Shown: positions 52,166 through 62,886 of the stretch, in pieces
How the letters are laid out: each line of letters starts with the position of its first letter
How positions within the stretch are numbered: position 1 is the first letter of the stretch
Assembly: GCA_037043015.1 (NCBI GenBank)
Contig: CM073322.1
Location: forward strand, 20,612,364-20,676,363
Length of the DNA stretch: 64,000 nucleotides
Source of the DNA: Bryum argenteum
Taxonomy: Eukaryota; Streptophyta; Bryopsida; Bryales; Bryaceae
Reading direction: 5' to 3'
Translations under genes and position numbers: made by a program
Notes under the pieces: generated by a model
Databases searched by the model: none
The model's input: the letters and a program-made list of their open reading frames with translations, nothing else
What the model was told of the DNA's origin: nothing

Positions 52166-52552
52166 ATTCCTCACTCCATCGATCAGCTCCTCTCAACAAG
52201 TCTAGACATTTTAAGCATCTCAAACCCTAGTAATCGACACAAGGGAGAACTGCAAAGGAACTTACAAATCATTGATCTCCTGAGCGACTTGAAAATTTTC
52301 TCTCTTCCCCATTCTTCGAACCTGGTGTGAGCAACCCTAACTTGCACCCCACAGGAAAGAAACTCCAGCTTCAGTCCGGGCTTACATGTTCGATTCCAAC
52401 GTCCACGTGCTCCTCTGCATCCTCCATCCTTGTCACACGATCACTTCCTGCAGCAGACATCCCCTGCAAAAGCCATGAGCAATCAAGTGTAATCGTGAGA
52501 CCGAGACAAGCTGAACAAGCTCTCCGGCAGGCGCTCGAAGGTTCTGTGGGTG

Positions 52553-52745
52553 CCCTACGGCAAGCAAGGCAGGGATGACCTGCATGGATGACTTGCAGGG
52601 ATGACCTACATGGATGACTTGCAGGGATGACCTTATCGGATGACTTGCAGGGATGTACCAGCATCAGGGGAAAAAACATCTTTTCGGTGCCCTACGGCAA
52701 ACAAAGCAAGGATGACCTGCATGGATGAGTTGCAGGGCTGTATTC
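52553..52745 (+). repeat. Short tandem repeat GATGAC(C/T)TGCA(T/G)G and 140-bp duplication
   Basis: GGATGACCTGCATGGATGAC type units of 12-13 bp recur about seven times at 52573-52657. The block CCTACGGCAA(G/A)CAA(G/A)GCA-GGATGACC occurs at both 52551 and 52689. No coding role is seen. Confidence 0.75.
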
Positions 52746-52749
52746 GGAA

Positions 52750-53150
52750 AGTGGGTAAAGGGATGGCGATTGGGTCCCATAATTCGTTGCAGGTGGCTCC
52801 TGTACTAGTGCGACGACGTTAGCCAGTGGGTTCAGGGTGGCTTGGTCGGGTGAGATCCATTGCCCATGGGCGGGTAGGGAACCATTGCTCGTAGTAGCCT
52901 TGTGAAAATTAGAAGCTTATCTTCTATACTTGGACAAGGCGGGTACAAAAACAATTCTTATTTTTTTGATTGTTTTGAAAGTCAATGTTTGCTTCCGCGC
53001 AAACGGTCTATATTATTACATTGCATATTGAAAACATCCTACTGTCAATGCAAGGAAATGTGATTGAAAGGAGATTTCATTCCGAAATCTTACGGTCAAT
53101 ATATGGCACCGAATATATATTTCAGATATAATCGCAGGCATGGATTGGAT
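52750..53150. other. No gene seen; may contain the left end of the transposase-bearing element
   Basis: A/T-rich, without convincing ORFs. If the divergent pair at 53.1-58.2 kb is a DNA transposon its left end should lie here, but I could not find a matching inverted end near 58.2 kb by eye. Confidence 0.3.
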
Positions 53151-53155
53151 ACATT

Positions 53156-53970
53156 CTATCGCTCTATAGTAGGTTTGTTTCCATTTTCAACCTCATTGTC
53201 ACTGTCAGGGTTACCCCATGGGATTGCAGGGTTCTCTATCAGCCAGTGTTGAACATACCCGTTTGGATGTACATATATCATGAACTCGGGACGAACACTA
53301 CAATCTATCTCGTCCAAGTGATTCGGAATGAGTACAGGTACACCAACCTCTTCTCTTTCTTCACGCCTCTCTTGATGCACTCCGCCGTCCTCTTCTTGTT
53401 GTTTGTCGTCATTGTCCATGCTTCCGTCCTCACTTCCAGATCCTTTCTGCGTATCTTGCTGCCCAAAAATTTCACCAACTACTGTCTCAATTTTATTGAA
53501 CTGTACAAACACATCGAGACAAGTAAGGCAAAAACTTTTGGTCGAAACTACTAATAGAGTAGTTCAGGTTTGGATCTTACCAGGTTCTCTATCCCATCAT
53601 CTTCACTATCATGCTCAGATCCCAATGACTCGCTCCTCGATAACGAACGCCTTACACAGTCTCCATCTTCGTTCACATCATTTTGCTCACTTCTGTCTTC
53701 GATGTCTTCACCCTCTCCGCTCTCGACAACAACATCCAGTTTCAACGACCGCATCTTCACATGTCTAAACCTTCTTGGCAAAAACTCATCAACGTTCATA
53801 TCCACTTCATCTCCTACTCGATCCTCATCGCAAGAACCCAACGCATCCCTCTTTCGCATTGCGCTTCGTCTGATTGCCTTAGTCCCGCTGAATTTTATGC
53901 CACCTCTCCTTTTCTTCTTCCCCCGCCCTCCCTCTTTCCCTCTCATTGCTTCGCTACTCATGACCTCCAT
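53156..53970 (-). CDS. Two-exon gene of unknown function, possible transposon accessory protein
   Basis: Exon 1 runs 53970-53581 (ATG at 53970, MEVMSSEAMRGKEGG) to the donor CTG|GTAAGA. Exon 2 runs 53500-53156, after TTTGTACAG|. The junction keeps frame (ENL|FNKIE), giving 244 residues. The N-terminus is strongly basic (KKKRRGG, a nuclear-localisation type), the middle is acidic and Ser-rich, and the C-terminal 60 residues are more ordered (VLIPNHLDEIDCSVRPEFMI, YVHPNGYVQHWLIENPAIPW). No known domain is recognised. It is divergently transcribed from the transposase gene 573 bp away, as in two-gene DNA transposons. It appears intact. Confidence 0.55.
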
Positions 53971-54543
53971 AACGAGCCTCAATAAATTCTAATCACAAAG
54001 TCGCAATACGCTGAAGAAAGTAGAGACTACACAAAATCTAAGCTGGAAAACGAGAGACCTAACCCTCCCATTTCAATGCCTTTTATCTCAATCTCCTCCC
54101 TTGCCCAACTCTAGGATTCTTATCCCGCGTTAACTAAAAAACGCGTTGCGAGATTTAGACTTCTGACAAAATCCTACCATCAGGCTCCTGACATGCTTTA
54201 CCAATCTAATTTGAATTACTCACTACATTTAGGCATCCTACCTGACAATGACGGCCGCCGTAACTTTTCATTTCCTTCACTATTTCTTTTAATACGACAG
54301 AGTATATTTAGCTCCTATTCTCTACTACTACTACCACTACCACAAACGTAAAATTCCAATCCAATCAGATCACCCCTATTTCCAATAAAAAAACAAACAA
54401 CTGCTCACAAAGCATCTTGTACGTGTCTCTCATAAACCTTGGACTTAATCTACAACTTCCACACATATATGCCCTGAAATTCTACTGTCTACTTCTCTCT
54501 TTCGCAAATTCATACTCGCATATCGTTCTTAGTATTCGTGTCC
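53971..54543. promoter_or_regulatory. Divergent intergenic region between two transposon-like genes
   Basis: 573 bp, A/T-rich, no ORF, between the start codons of the minus-strand two-exon gene and the plus-strand transposase gene. It presumably holds both promoters (inference from position). No clear TATA element could be fixed. Confidence 0.4.
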
Positions 54544-56547
54544 ATGGCTTCCTCTGCTCCTCAAGCTTTTCGCGTTGATGTCATAGAATTTGTGTCTCCT
54601 GGATCTATCATCCCTATATGTATCCCTCCTGGCCCTGCTGGAACTGCAGATGTCACTCCCCAGTGGCTCTCGATTCGTTATGGTTTTGATGTTGATAGCT
54701 TGTGGTTAGAAACAGATGTTCTTGATCCGGATAGTCAAAATGTCCTCTACTCCCTCTACGTCCAGCCTGAAACATTAGACAATAATACTCGGATCTGGAA
54801 ATTGAAACCTGGAAGGTATCGCGTTTATGGCTTGTCGGAGTCCGCAATGAACGCTTCTACAGTCCTTCTCACCCCTCGTAGTTCTTCTACACTGTGCACT
54901 GAACCCCCCTTGCTATCTCGAGTCAAAATCGAGCCGGATCAACGTGTCACCATTGACTTGACAGATACCTCAAATGACGAGGGGAGACCTTTTCTTCCAC
55001 CTATCCGCCATAGAATTAATCGTCCAACTCCCTCTTCTTCTCAAGATTCACGTAGGACTACTCATTTATTTTTGCCTTCACAATCTACAAAAGAAAAAAA
55101 CATACTTCTCTCCCTCCGTAGACTAGGTAGTATGCCTGGAAGCAAGTCAGCTCTTAAAAAGCTGAATTTTGATTTCATCCGTACCGAGGATGTTGATTTC
55201 CTGCCCCCTTTGTTCAATGGGGATGTCGTCTTCATTTTACCTCCCACTCCTCCGTCTGCCCTCCAAAAGAATGCAAAATCTATGGAAGGTATGGACAAAC
55301 GTTATGATGGCCATATGTGGACAAAGACTGTGACTACTAACATCAGTAATACGCTGGGGTTGTCATTCCGGTCGTCGTACTGTGTAGGTCATCTTCAATG
55401 TCACAATCCAAACTGTGGATTTCTACAGAGGCCTGAACGTGTGGCAGGAGTGAACGAGGTCGAGTTCGAAGGCTCCTGCAAAGATGCTTTCCCTGTTGGA
55501 GATGCTCCACCTTCTACTTCAACTATAGTCTGTAAGATCTGCAAAGAACCTCCTATCTGTGTGGCCTCTTGTGATGCAAAAATCTTCTATTTCTTCGGAG
55601 ACGATACCCAAGAGCGTGCTTGCGTCCATGTAGGCAATCATAAACATCCTGTCAAAGTAGGAGCCCATAGGGGCACACGGAAGATAATAGAGGACTTGAT
55701 AGAACAACATGTGGACCGCAATCCGCAAGCTACCCTTTCTAAGATTGTCTTGGAAACTAGCAAGGATGTCTTAGGTAACGTGCTTACTCTGGAAGAGCTG
55801 AAGCCTATCTTTGAATGCTGCAAGGAGCTCAACTCCCCTAGTTTAAAAAATCGTGTCTACACTTTCAAGTATCTACGCAGATATGGCGTTCTTGACGGTA
55901 TCACTAAGCTAAGAGGGCTTAGCAACTGGGCCTACGTGCAACGCAACATGTTTCCTGGCCAAGGTGACGATTCTGACAAGGTTTTCATCTTCAAGATGTC
56001 CGAGGTTGGACCTGGCAGTGGTGTTGACCTTGTCCGCCGAATGCAACCTAGCGGTGACCTCGAACACGCGTGGATGATGTTCGACCACGTCAAACGAGTT
56101 ACCCAGTGGACCACCATGGCATGCCACGTGTACAACACTAATTACCAACGCGTACTCACCATTGCTTGCTGTGATTTCATGTCAGAGGCCGCAGATGCTC
56201 AAATTGTGTTCTGGAGGAATCTCAATCATGTCATTGCTAGACATGGAATACACAAGCCGCAGTTCAAAGGTTTCATGGCGGACAACGCTCAAGCGAATTG
56301 GAACGCTGTGCGTATCATATACGGTTCTGGTGATCCAAAGATACCCATGGAAGGCCAAGAGCGGACGTGTTATTTCCATTGGGTGCAATCCCTTGAGAAA
56401 CACACAAAAAAGTACATCGTGCACGAATTGCAAGATCAACACAAGAAATTGTGTAAGCAGTACAAAGATGCAAGCTCTGTAGCAGAAGCTGAAACTCGTT
56501 ACCTCGCAATTAAGGCATGGTGGACATCTCCGGTAGCGGACACCTGA
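54544..56547 (+). CDS. MULE-like transposase, N-terminal and catalytic part
   Basis: Mutator-like transposases cut and paste DNA with a DDE core. ATG at 54544 (MASSAPQAFRVDV) opens a 667-codon frame. About residues 255-360 form a Cys-rich segment (CVGHLQCHNPNCGF; CKICKEPPICVASC; ACVHVGNHKHPV), like the GCM/WRKY-type zinc fold at the front of many MULEs. The catalytic core is at about 480-620: AWMMFDHVKRV (first Asp), FKGFMADNAQANWNAV (second Asp) and the MULE-typical CYFHWVQSLEKH (CxxH). The frame hits TGA at 56545, but family-like sequence continues in the -1 frame (EACLYHLNLWLAFWHF), so a one-base indel near 56530 breaks the gene. Confidence 0.7.
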   Translation: MASSAPQAFRVDVIEFVSPGSIIPICIPPGPAGTADVTPQWLSIRYGFDVDSLWLETDVLDPDSQNVLYSLYVQPETLDNNTRIWKLKPGRYRVYGLSESAMNASTVLLTPRSSSTLCTEPPLLSRVKIEPDQRVTIDLTDTSNDEGRPFLPPIRHRINRPTPSSSQDSRRTTHLFLPSQSTKEKNILLSLRRLGSMPGSKSALKKLNFDFIRTEDVDFLPPLFNGDVVFILPPTPPSALQKNAKSMEGMDKRYDGHMWTKTVTTNISNTLGLSFRSSYCVGHLQCHNPNCGFLQRPERVAGVNEVEFEGSCKDAFPVGDAPPSTSTIVCKICKEPPICVASCDAKIFYFFGDDTQERACVHVGNHKHPVKVGAHRGTRKIIEDLIEQHVDRNPQATLSKIVLETSKDVLGNVLTLEELKPIFECCKELNSPSLKNRVYTFKYLRRYGVLDGITKLRGLSNWAYVQRNMFPGQGDDSDKVFIFKMSEVGPGSGVDLVRRMQPSGDLEHAWMMFDHVKRVTQWTTMACHVYNTNYQRVLTIACCDFMSEAADAQIVFWRNLNHVIARHGIHKPQFKGFMADNAQANWNAVRIIYGSGDPKIPMEGQERTCYFHWVQSLEKHTKKYIVHELQDQHKKLCKQYKDASSVAEAETRYLAIKAWWTSPVADT

Positions 56548-58200
56548 AGCGTGCCTCTACCATTTGAACCTTTGGCTTGCGTTTTGGCATTTTCGTTACA
56601 AGCACTGGGGTGGATTCATGGAACTGGTAAACTTTCAATCATCCTTTCAATATATTCTATTTTCTTGGGCTATCCCACCATGGGTACTCTTTGAGCAATT
56701 CTGTTTTGGAACAGTACTAAGTATCTCGACTTTCTGCAGGAGAAGAAATATTCTCTAGAGGAATTAGCAAAAATGCCCTCTTGCAATCTCGCCGAGACCG
56801 TTCACAACAAATGGATGCAAGCATCCGGTAAAAAGAGGTGTCGATCAGACGCGTTGCAACCGTTGACGATTACGTTCGAGCATTCCTTCAAGTGGTGGCC
56901 TATTATCAATACCTAGAAGGTGGAGGGGAGGCTCGGACCCACAAGAGAAGAACTTCGTCTTGAATCGAACTTCGGACAATCCAACGTAGAGCTCAACGAA
57001 CCGGGGATCCAACGCCCGAACGATGCCATCTTGAAGATGCCTGAGCCCAAAATTTACATACACGTGACGCACACTTTGAAGGAGCGGAGGTATTTGGGTC
57101 AAGAAAACGGAAAGCAGATGTCCCCCTTGGCGCCGAAGAAGAAACTCATAGGCCAGACACCGTGAATTTTTCACGACCTCGTATGGGCCGTAGGGTGACA
57201 CGTTCTCGTGCCCAAGATTTGAGCACCATCCAGGAGAGGAAGTGGAGGTGGAGGAATGCCCAAAGACATCCTCTTGCCCCGACCGGCATAGATTTTCAAC
57301 GCGTGGCGACGACCGTGAAGAGACTCGTGTAAACGAGAAGGTGTGGCGCATTGCCCGACTTAATAAGGTTTACGCAAAGTCTTGTTGGGCGCAGATGGTC
57401 ATCACTCGGAAGAAGTGCACATCCCGAATTGTCCAGAATGGGAAGAGCACCCCCACCTCCCACATACACAGGACTTTATACCCGGCTCATAAAGGTAACT
57501 GGAAGGTGGTCGAGCAGTTTTTTTTTCGTGGCGATGATATTGAGAGGTGTGTGAAAGGGCATCGTCGCCGATGGATAGAGCCATTCTCGATTACGTGGAC
57601 CGACCACCCATCCCCCTTCGGTTTGGCTGTGAAGATAGGAACGAATCTCACACGTTCCGAGATTGAGGCGTTGGAGAATGCGGGATTTCAACTTCCCCAA
57701 AAGCAAAGCCTTCCTGTGAGCCGCACGTTCAACGTTCACCCGCACAAGATCTCATCACATGTTCCAATACTAGATAATGCAGACATTTATCCAAAAACAA
57801 GGAAGTCCAAGACCGTACGCCGCAACATCACTTCTGCGAGTTCCAAACACATGCAGAACATTGATTCTGCTAGAGCCATGAAGGCAACTATTCTGAAGGT
57901 AACAATGATACCTCAACCGGGTTTTGGATGCATCGTCAATTTGGCGGTCAAAACCACTCGACGGAGTCAATTTATGATCTCACTATTAGTGCCCTCCCGG
58001 ATTGCAATTGCCCGGCGTTCAAGGAGACAAAGTCTAAGTTCGGTAGACGTGGGCAACCATTCCGACCTTGTAAGCATCTTTATTATGTCTATGTACAAGT
58101 CTGCAAACTAGAGGCCGACCATGACCTCTTCATGCATGCGCCTACCCCGCCAAATGAGGTGAAAAGCATTCTTGAGAGTGGAATCTTAGCCCATGCTTAG
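56548..58200 (+). pseudogene. MULE-like transposase, C-terminal part with SWIM zinc finger, frameshifted
   Basis: After the frame slip, coding-like sequence runs to a donor at GAACTG|GTAAAC (56625), with acceptor TTCTGCAG| near 56740. It then continues as YSLEELAKMPSCNLAETVHN and KWMQASGKK, a segment typical of MULE transposases. More slips follow near 56840 and 56940. The end at 57928-58200 gives LPDCNCPAFKETKSKFG and PFRPCKHLYYVYVQ: CxC...CxH, the SWIM zinc finger found C-terminal in MULE and FAR1 proteins. The stop is at 58198. Because at least three frameshifts separate the parts, the transposase is inactive in this copy. Confidence 0.7.
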
Positions 58201-58327
58201 TTTAGAGTCATTACTTGTCCTTATTAGTCTTCTACATACGTACTTCTACATTCATGAGTATGAAATACGCAACTCTATGTAAATTCACAATTTAGTGAAT
58301 ACATTTATATATATAGTTATACCTATA

Positions 58328-58329
<2 letters not shown>

Positions 58330-58383
<54 letters not shown>
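58330..58383. repeat. (TA)n microsatellite
   Basis: About 27 uninterrupted TA units. Confidence 0.95.
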
Positions 58384-58388
<5 letters not shown>

Positions 58389-60585
58389 TGTAGCTACGTT
58401 TAATTTCTTAATTCCTTGTCATAAACCTTCATTTTTGGTCCTTCCGAAAACATGTGGCCCTTTAATCCTCTTCAATGAAGTCTTCTATACACTTTAATCC
58501 CTAAAAATCCGGAAAAACGATTCGGTTTTTAAAGATTTCAAAGCGACTCATTTAAGAATTAAATTGATAATATTGCCTAAGATTTTTACTTTGGATGCTC
58601 CCCATACTTGTAATGTGTATGTAGTAAAATTTGTAAAGCCAAATTTTAATTTTATAACCTTCATCTAGAAATTTTAGGTTTTAAGTTTAAAACGTGCAGT
58701 GAAATCTTTACCACTCCTTTGTATACAAGTTAGGTGCAAGATCTTACGGTTCAAAGTCTAAAACCAAAAAAAATAGTTTCTCCATTTCTCCATTTCCCAA
58801 CGAAGGTGAAAAATGGCAATTTTTGGCTCTAGAGGTCGAGAAAACGCCTGGATTTTTAGCTCATAAAACTTGGTCACAAATCAATTTTTTCCTAATCTGA
58901 AGCCCACTTTGCACGGTTATGGGTGCTAAATTCCACGGTCATCAGGCAGGAATATTCGAATAATTTATAGAATATACCCTTTTTAATTATAAAATAATTT
59001 ATTTTTAGAAATTTATTTTGTAAAAACAAATTTTCAGTGCTCAAAAATCTGAAATTGTACGCTCTACGCTCTACGCTCATGCCATAGAAACGCTCCCACC
59101 ACCACCAACTTGTTAAGCATGTATTGGTAAAAATCGTTCCTTCTTCGGGACCTGTATGTATCCAAACCTTTGATTCGGGTTACCAGTAGAAAATTGCACA
59201 AAACATGACTTCCTTGAATCCTTGTCTTCAATGATGCAAGACACCCCGTTCAATTCTGCTTCTAAAAATATCAAAATGAATAACTATATTTTTTCACTTC
59301 TCTTTGAAAAATTTTATTTTTTTTGGTTAATCGTCATCAAGTGACAACTCCAACTGATATAATAAAGCTCAATCATAGTGTTCTTTGACGCTCGTTTCTA
59401 TGTCTAGCAACAACATACAAACAAGTACAAAAAGCATAGCAACAATCATGGAGATCAAGTTTTACTCCATTATCTACTTTCCCGTGATAAACTCGTGTGA
59501 TTCTAGACGGCCTTTAGGATCACCACAAATCTTGTTGATGCACTCGGCAGTAGCCACTACATTTTCAAACGATTCTCTTTTACTATCTTTACATAAATTA
59601 GTTAAATTCAAGAATGCCTAAAGTTTTCGAGAACTTTCATCACAAGTTGTTAAAAATTTGAACAATCATAAATGAATTTGCCAAATATTAAAAAGACTAT
59701 GGAGCATTAATATATGTGTCACTCATAGGTACTATTGTAGCTTGAACATTATTTAACTTCAAGTTCTGCTTCTAAAATTTAAAGGACTATCCTTAAAATT
59801 TTGAAATGTAAAAGTGTGTGTATTTTTATTTGAAGGTAATAAATAACAACCACTTTATGGTTGTTGAAGGCCACATCAACAATAGCTCCTCGGCTCACTT
59901 AAGATACTCGGGCCTCTTAAGTGCTATTTCTAGTGGTTACGTAGGAACGAGCATAGTGTTCACTCCAAGACGAATTAGAAGTTCCACCATTCGTGTTATA
60001 ACCTTGGGCCATAAACATCAAAGTATACCGTAGGTGAAACAAACACTCCATTCAGGGTAATCCCCAAATAGATTCAAACTCCTACTTCTTCCAAGGAAGA
60101 GTGTTGTAAAATGGAGCAACCCCAACCATTAACCATTGCATTTCTTCACCCAGAAATACATAACAACTGCTTCACCCAACAATAGCATGTACTCACGACA
60201 AACATTACAGAGAGTGCCAAAGTTCGAGCACCAATTTAATAACACATGTAAGACCGCTTCGAGAATCCATAATTTTTTTCTTTTTTAAGTTGAAAAATAC
60301 TGAATCCACTTTGACTACCCTTCCACTTACTATGCCCATGCACAAAAATTGCTTACACTACACTAAATTTGATAATTAGTGTTAGATTATTATAAGATTT
60401 GAAAATGCTATAAGTATTTACTTTTGTTTAAAAAAAATTACCAAGAGCATTGATTCTGATACTATATAAGGACCCCCATCTTGGCCAATATAGTGGGTAA
60501 AATTATTGAACAACAGTAAAAATTTATAACATGTTTATGTAAATTAGTGTACCTAGTACTAATTATCAAATTTAGTGTAGTAACT
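58384..60585. other. A/T-rich non-coding DNA
   Basis: No gene is recognised. 58560-59095 shares blocks with 18230-18560 (GCCTAAGATTTTTACT; CTTTACCA-TCCT). Remaining ORFs (at most 78 codons) look random. Confidence 0.5.
59097..59210 (+). repeat. RWP-RK-like repeat copy E, intron fragment
   Basis: ACCACCACCAACTTGTTAAG through TATTGGTAAAAA-CGTTCCTT and CCTTTGATT-GGGTTA matches 9574-9700 of copy B. It begins exactly at the ACCACC run where copy D (17815) ends. Confidence 0.6.
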
Positions 60586-60933
60586 TTACAGCAGATCATT
60601 CTGAAATGTGGAAGCATTGCACGAAGAAACAATGAGAAAGCTGCTCAGAGGGTGCTTCTCAGAGGGTGGGATTCGGAGGTGACCATACCCTAAATGAGCG
60701 AGAGGGAGAGAGAATGTGGCCATGAGAGCAAGCCAAGGGGTGGGACTTTCGAGATATGCGACGCCCATGGCTCCCTCAGCGACACCGATGCCCACGCCCA
60801 TCACTCGTCCGCCATGTGGGATTGATCCCTCACTGCGCTGGAGTTTCTGCAGCAGCTCCGCTTTTTCATCACAGTGTAGCTTGGCCATTCTCATCTCATG
60901 CATGCCCAGCACTTGCCTCTTCTCCTCTTCCAT
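60586..60933 (-). CDS. Small hypothetical protein with a charged N-terminus and hydrophobic middle
   Basis: ATG at 60933 (MEEEKRQVLGMHEMRMAKLH) opens 115 codons. Residues 1-30 are charged and likely helical. There follows a Gly-rich hydrophobic stretch (VMGVGIGVAEGAMGVAYL) and another (WLALMATFSLPLAHLGYG), which could form membrane helices. I recognise no family. It is divergent from the cyanase gene with a 413-bp gap. The frame is the best on either strand here, and the composition differs from the A/T-rich flank. It could also be a first exon continuing elsewhere. Confidence 0.4.
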   Translation of the reverse strand: MEEEKRQVLGMHEMRMAKLHCDEKAELLQKLQRSEGSIPHGGRVMGVGIGVAEGAMGVAYLESPTPWLALMATFSLPLAHLGYGHLRIPPSEKHPLSSFLIVSSCNASTFQNDLL

Positions 60934-61346
60934 GCATTCCACTCCCTGTCTGCCTACCCCTTACCTCTTCCAATAAATTCCTGCATCAAGTTCGTTGGCA
61001 AGCATCTTTCAACTCTCTGGTCTAATTTGGTCTTTGGAGGAATCTTTTGGTCCATTTATTGAAAGAGGAACTTTGCATTTGTGGTCGTGAGTACGCTCGA
61101 CATTCTCCATCTCTAGGCGAGTCGCCATTCATTCCTTCCGTAGGTAGCAATTGACCTTTAATTGAGGCTTTTCGAAGTGGATGTCGCAGATTCTGTGGAA
61201 TATTTGTTGCCCTACTGTAGGTTGTATGGGGATTTAACCAGTTGAGAGTCTTTCTGACCCAGGGATTTGATCATTTGGGAGTCTCACTTCTGCGGTGTTT
61301 GAGATTGGCCTCATTGAATTATTAGATTGGGTGCAGAATTTGGGCA
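60934..61346. promoter_or_regulatory. Intergenic region upstream of cyanase
   Basis: It would be a shared promoter for cyanase and the minus-strand small gene. No TATA box is evident. It probably includes the cyanase 5' UTR, ending GGGCAATGG. Confidence 0.35.
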
Positions 61347-62195
61347 ATGGCGAGCTTGGGGAGCAAGTCCGCTTTGGTGGCGAGGCTTTTGCAAGCGAAG
61401 AAGGAAAGCGGGAAGACATACAATGAGATTGCGAAGCAGACGGGATTGACGAATGCGTATGTGGCCCAGCTCTTCCGGCGCCAAGCGCACCTCAAAACAG
61501 ACACTGCCAAATCCCTCAAAGCAGCTGTTCCTGCTCTTTCGGAAGATCTGCTGGCTGCCATGCAGGAAATTCCTCTTCGGTCATACGATCCCACCATTAT
61601 ACAGGACCCGACCATCTACAGGTACCTATGGTCCACATTACGTTTGTCGAAAGAGTGTGTTCGATAACTAGTAGTGAGAGAAAGCGCAGTGCATGTTTAG
61701 ATCCTGATGATCGTTGGCTGCATTTGACAGGCTGCAAGAGGCAGTTGTCCATTACGGTGAAAGCATTAAGGATATCATCAATGAGGAGTTCGGCGATGGC
61801 ATGTAAGTTTGCTCTCATGTCTTTTGCTTTTCCCACTAATAGGAGAAGATAGTGATATGCTGAATTGGAATTTATGATAAATGAAGTAGCATTGAATTTT
61901 AGGATTGAAGTTTACAATGACCGTTACGAAACCTGAAACTTGCAACTCTATGGGGAATTGATAGCTGCATATCGCGATTAGAGGAGATCAATTGCAGCGG
62001 GAATATTACTTTCTTGTTGTTTAGCTTGAGGGTGCAATACTAATAGTGGTATGAGTGGTGATGTGCAGCATGTCTGCTATCGGGTACTATTGCTCCGTGG
62101 AGAAGGTGAAGGGCAAAGAAGGCGAGGACAGAGTTGTGATAATCATGAATGGAAAATTCTTGCCACACACTGAACAGGTAAAGCTCTTTGTTTAG
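61347..62195 (+). CDS. CYN: Cyanate hydratase (cyanase)
   Basis: Cyanase converts cyanate and bicarbonate to ammonia and CO2 via carbamate. Three exons: 61347-61621, 61731-61802 and 62069-62195, with junctions |GTACCT, GACAG|, |GTAAGT and TGCAG| all in frame; 157 residues, the usual family length. The N-terminal helix-turn-helix-like part has [19 protein letters not shown] and [10 protein letters not shown]. Then come [14 protein letters not shown] and [13 protein letters not shown]. The catalytic triad known from E. coli (Arg96, Glu99, Ser122) is present as IYRLQE and GDGIMSA. The C-terminus reads [11 protein letters not shown], then VKLFV before TAG. An alternative last intron starting at CAG|GTAAAG and ending TTTCCTAG| (62261) would change only the last few residues. 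Confidence 0.93.
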
Positions 62196-62886
62196 AAAGA
62201 CCATGCGTGTATAAGTTCAGAGCAGCTTGGTTCGTAATTGCTTTTCTGTGTTCTTTCCTAGAGATATCACACTATCACAGTCACAGTAAAAGTGAAAATC
62301 CAGGTAACGCTTTGAAGGATAATATCTAATAAGAGTGCTGATGAGGTGTGCAGAAAGCGGAGGGAAATGTTGCAACATTGGCACCCATCTCGTAAGATGG
62401 TACCCATCTTAACACAAGGTGGACAATGCGAAAGGAAACAGGGGAAGTTTCGGCGAACTTGTTTTGTGTACAGGAACTGATACCTCCTCATTAATAAAAT
62501 AAAACATGTGAGTTTATATTTGATACATATGGTTTATGGTCCTTGTCATGTCAAACTGTCGTATGTGAGCCTCTTTCAGAGATTTAGAATCTAGCGAGTC
62601 GATGGTCTCTGCAATTTCAAAATTTGAAAACAGGACGCTGACAATGGCATGCTATGAGAGCAGAGTTCTGTGCTCGCCGAATGAGGGCTGTTAAGAAATA
62701 TTTAGAAATTTGGACTTAGCTTTGATTGTCTGTAAGCTCAACTGCTTCCATCAACTGTACATACAAATGTTCGCAGTGCGATAAAGAATACGTAGACATC
62801 TGCACTTTATTGACAGGTAATCTTATGACGAAGCTCCTGAAGTACTTCACTGGTAACTCACTCGTCTTGAGAATACAACTATCATC
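62196..62886. other. Intergenic region between convergent genes
   Basis: Holds the 3' ends of cyanase (+) and the ABCG gene (-). Only short ORFs are present; no further gene is seen. Confidence 0.5.
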
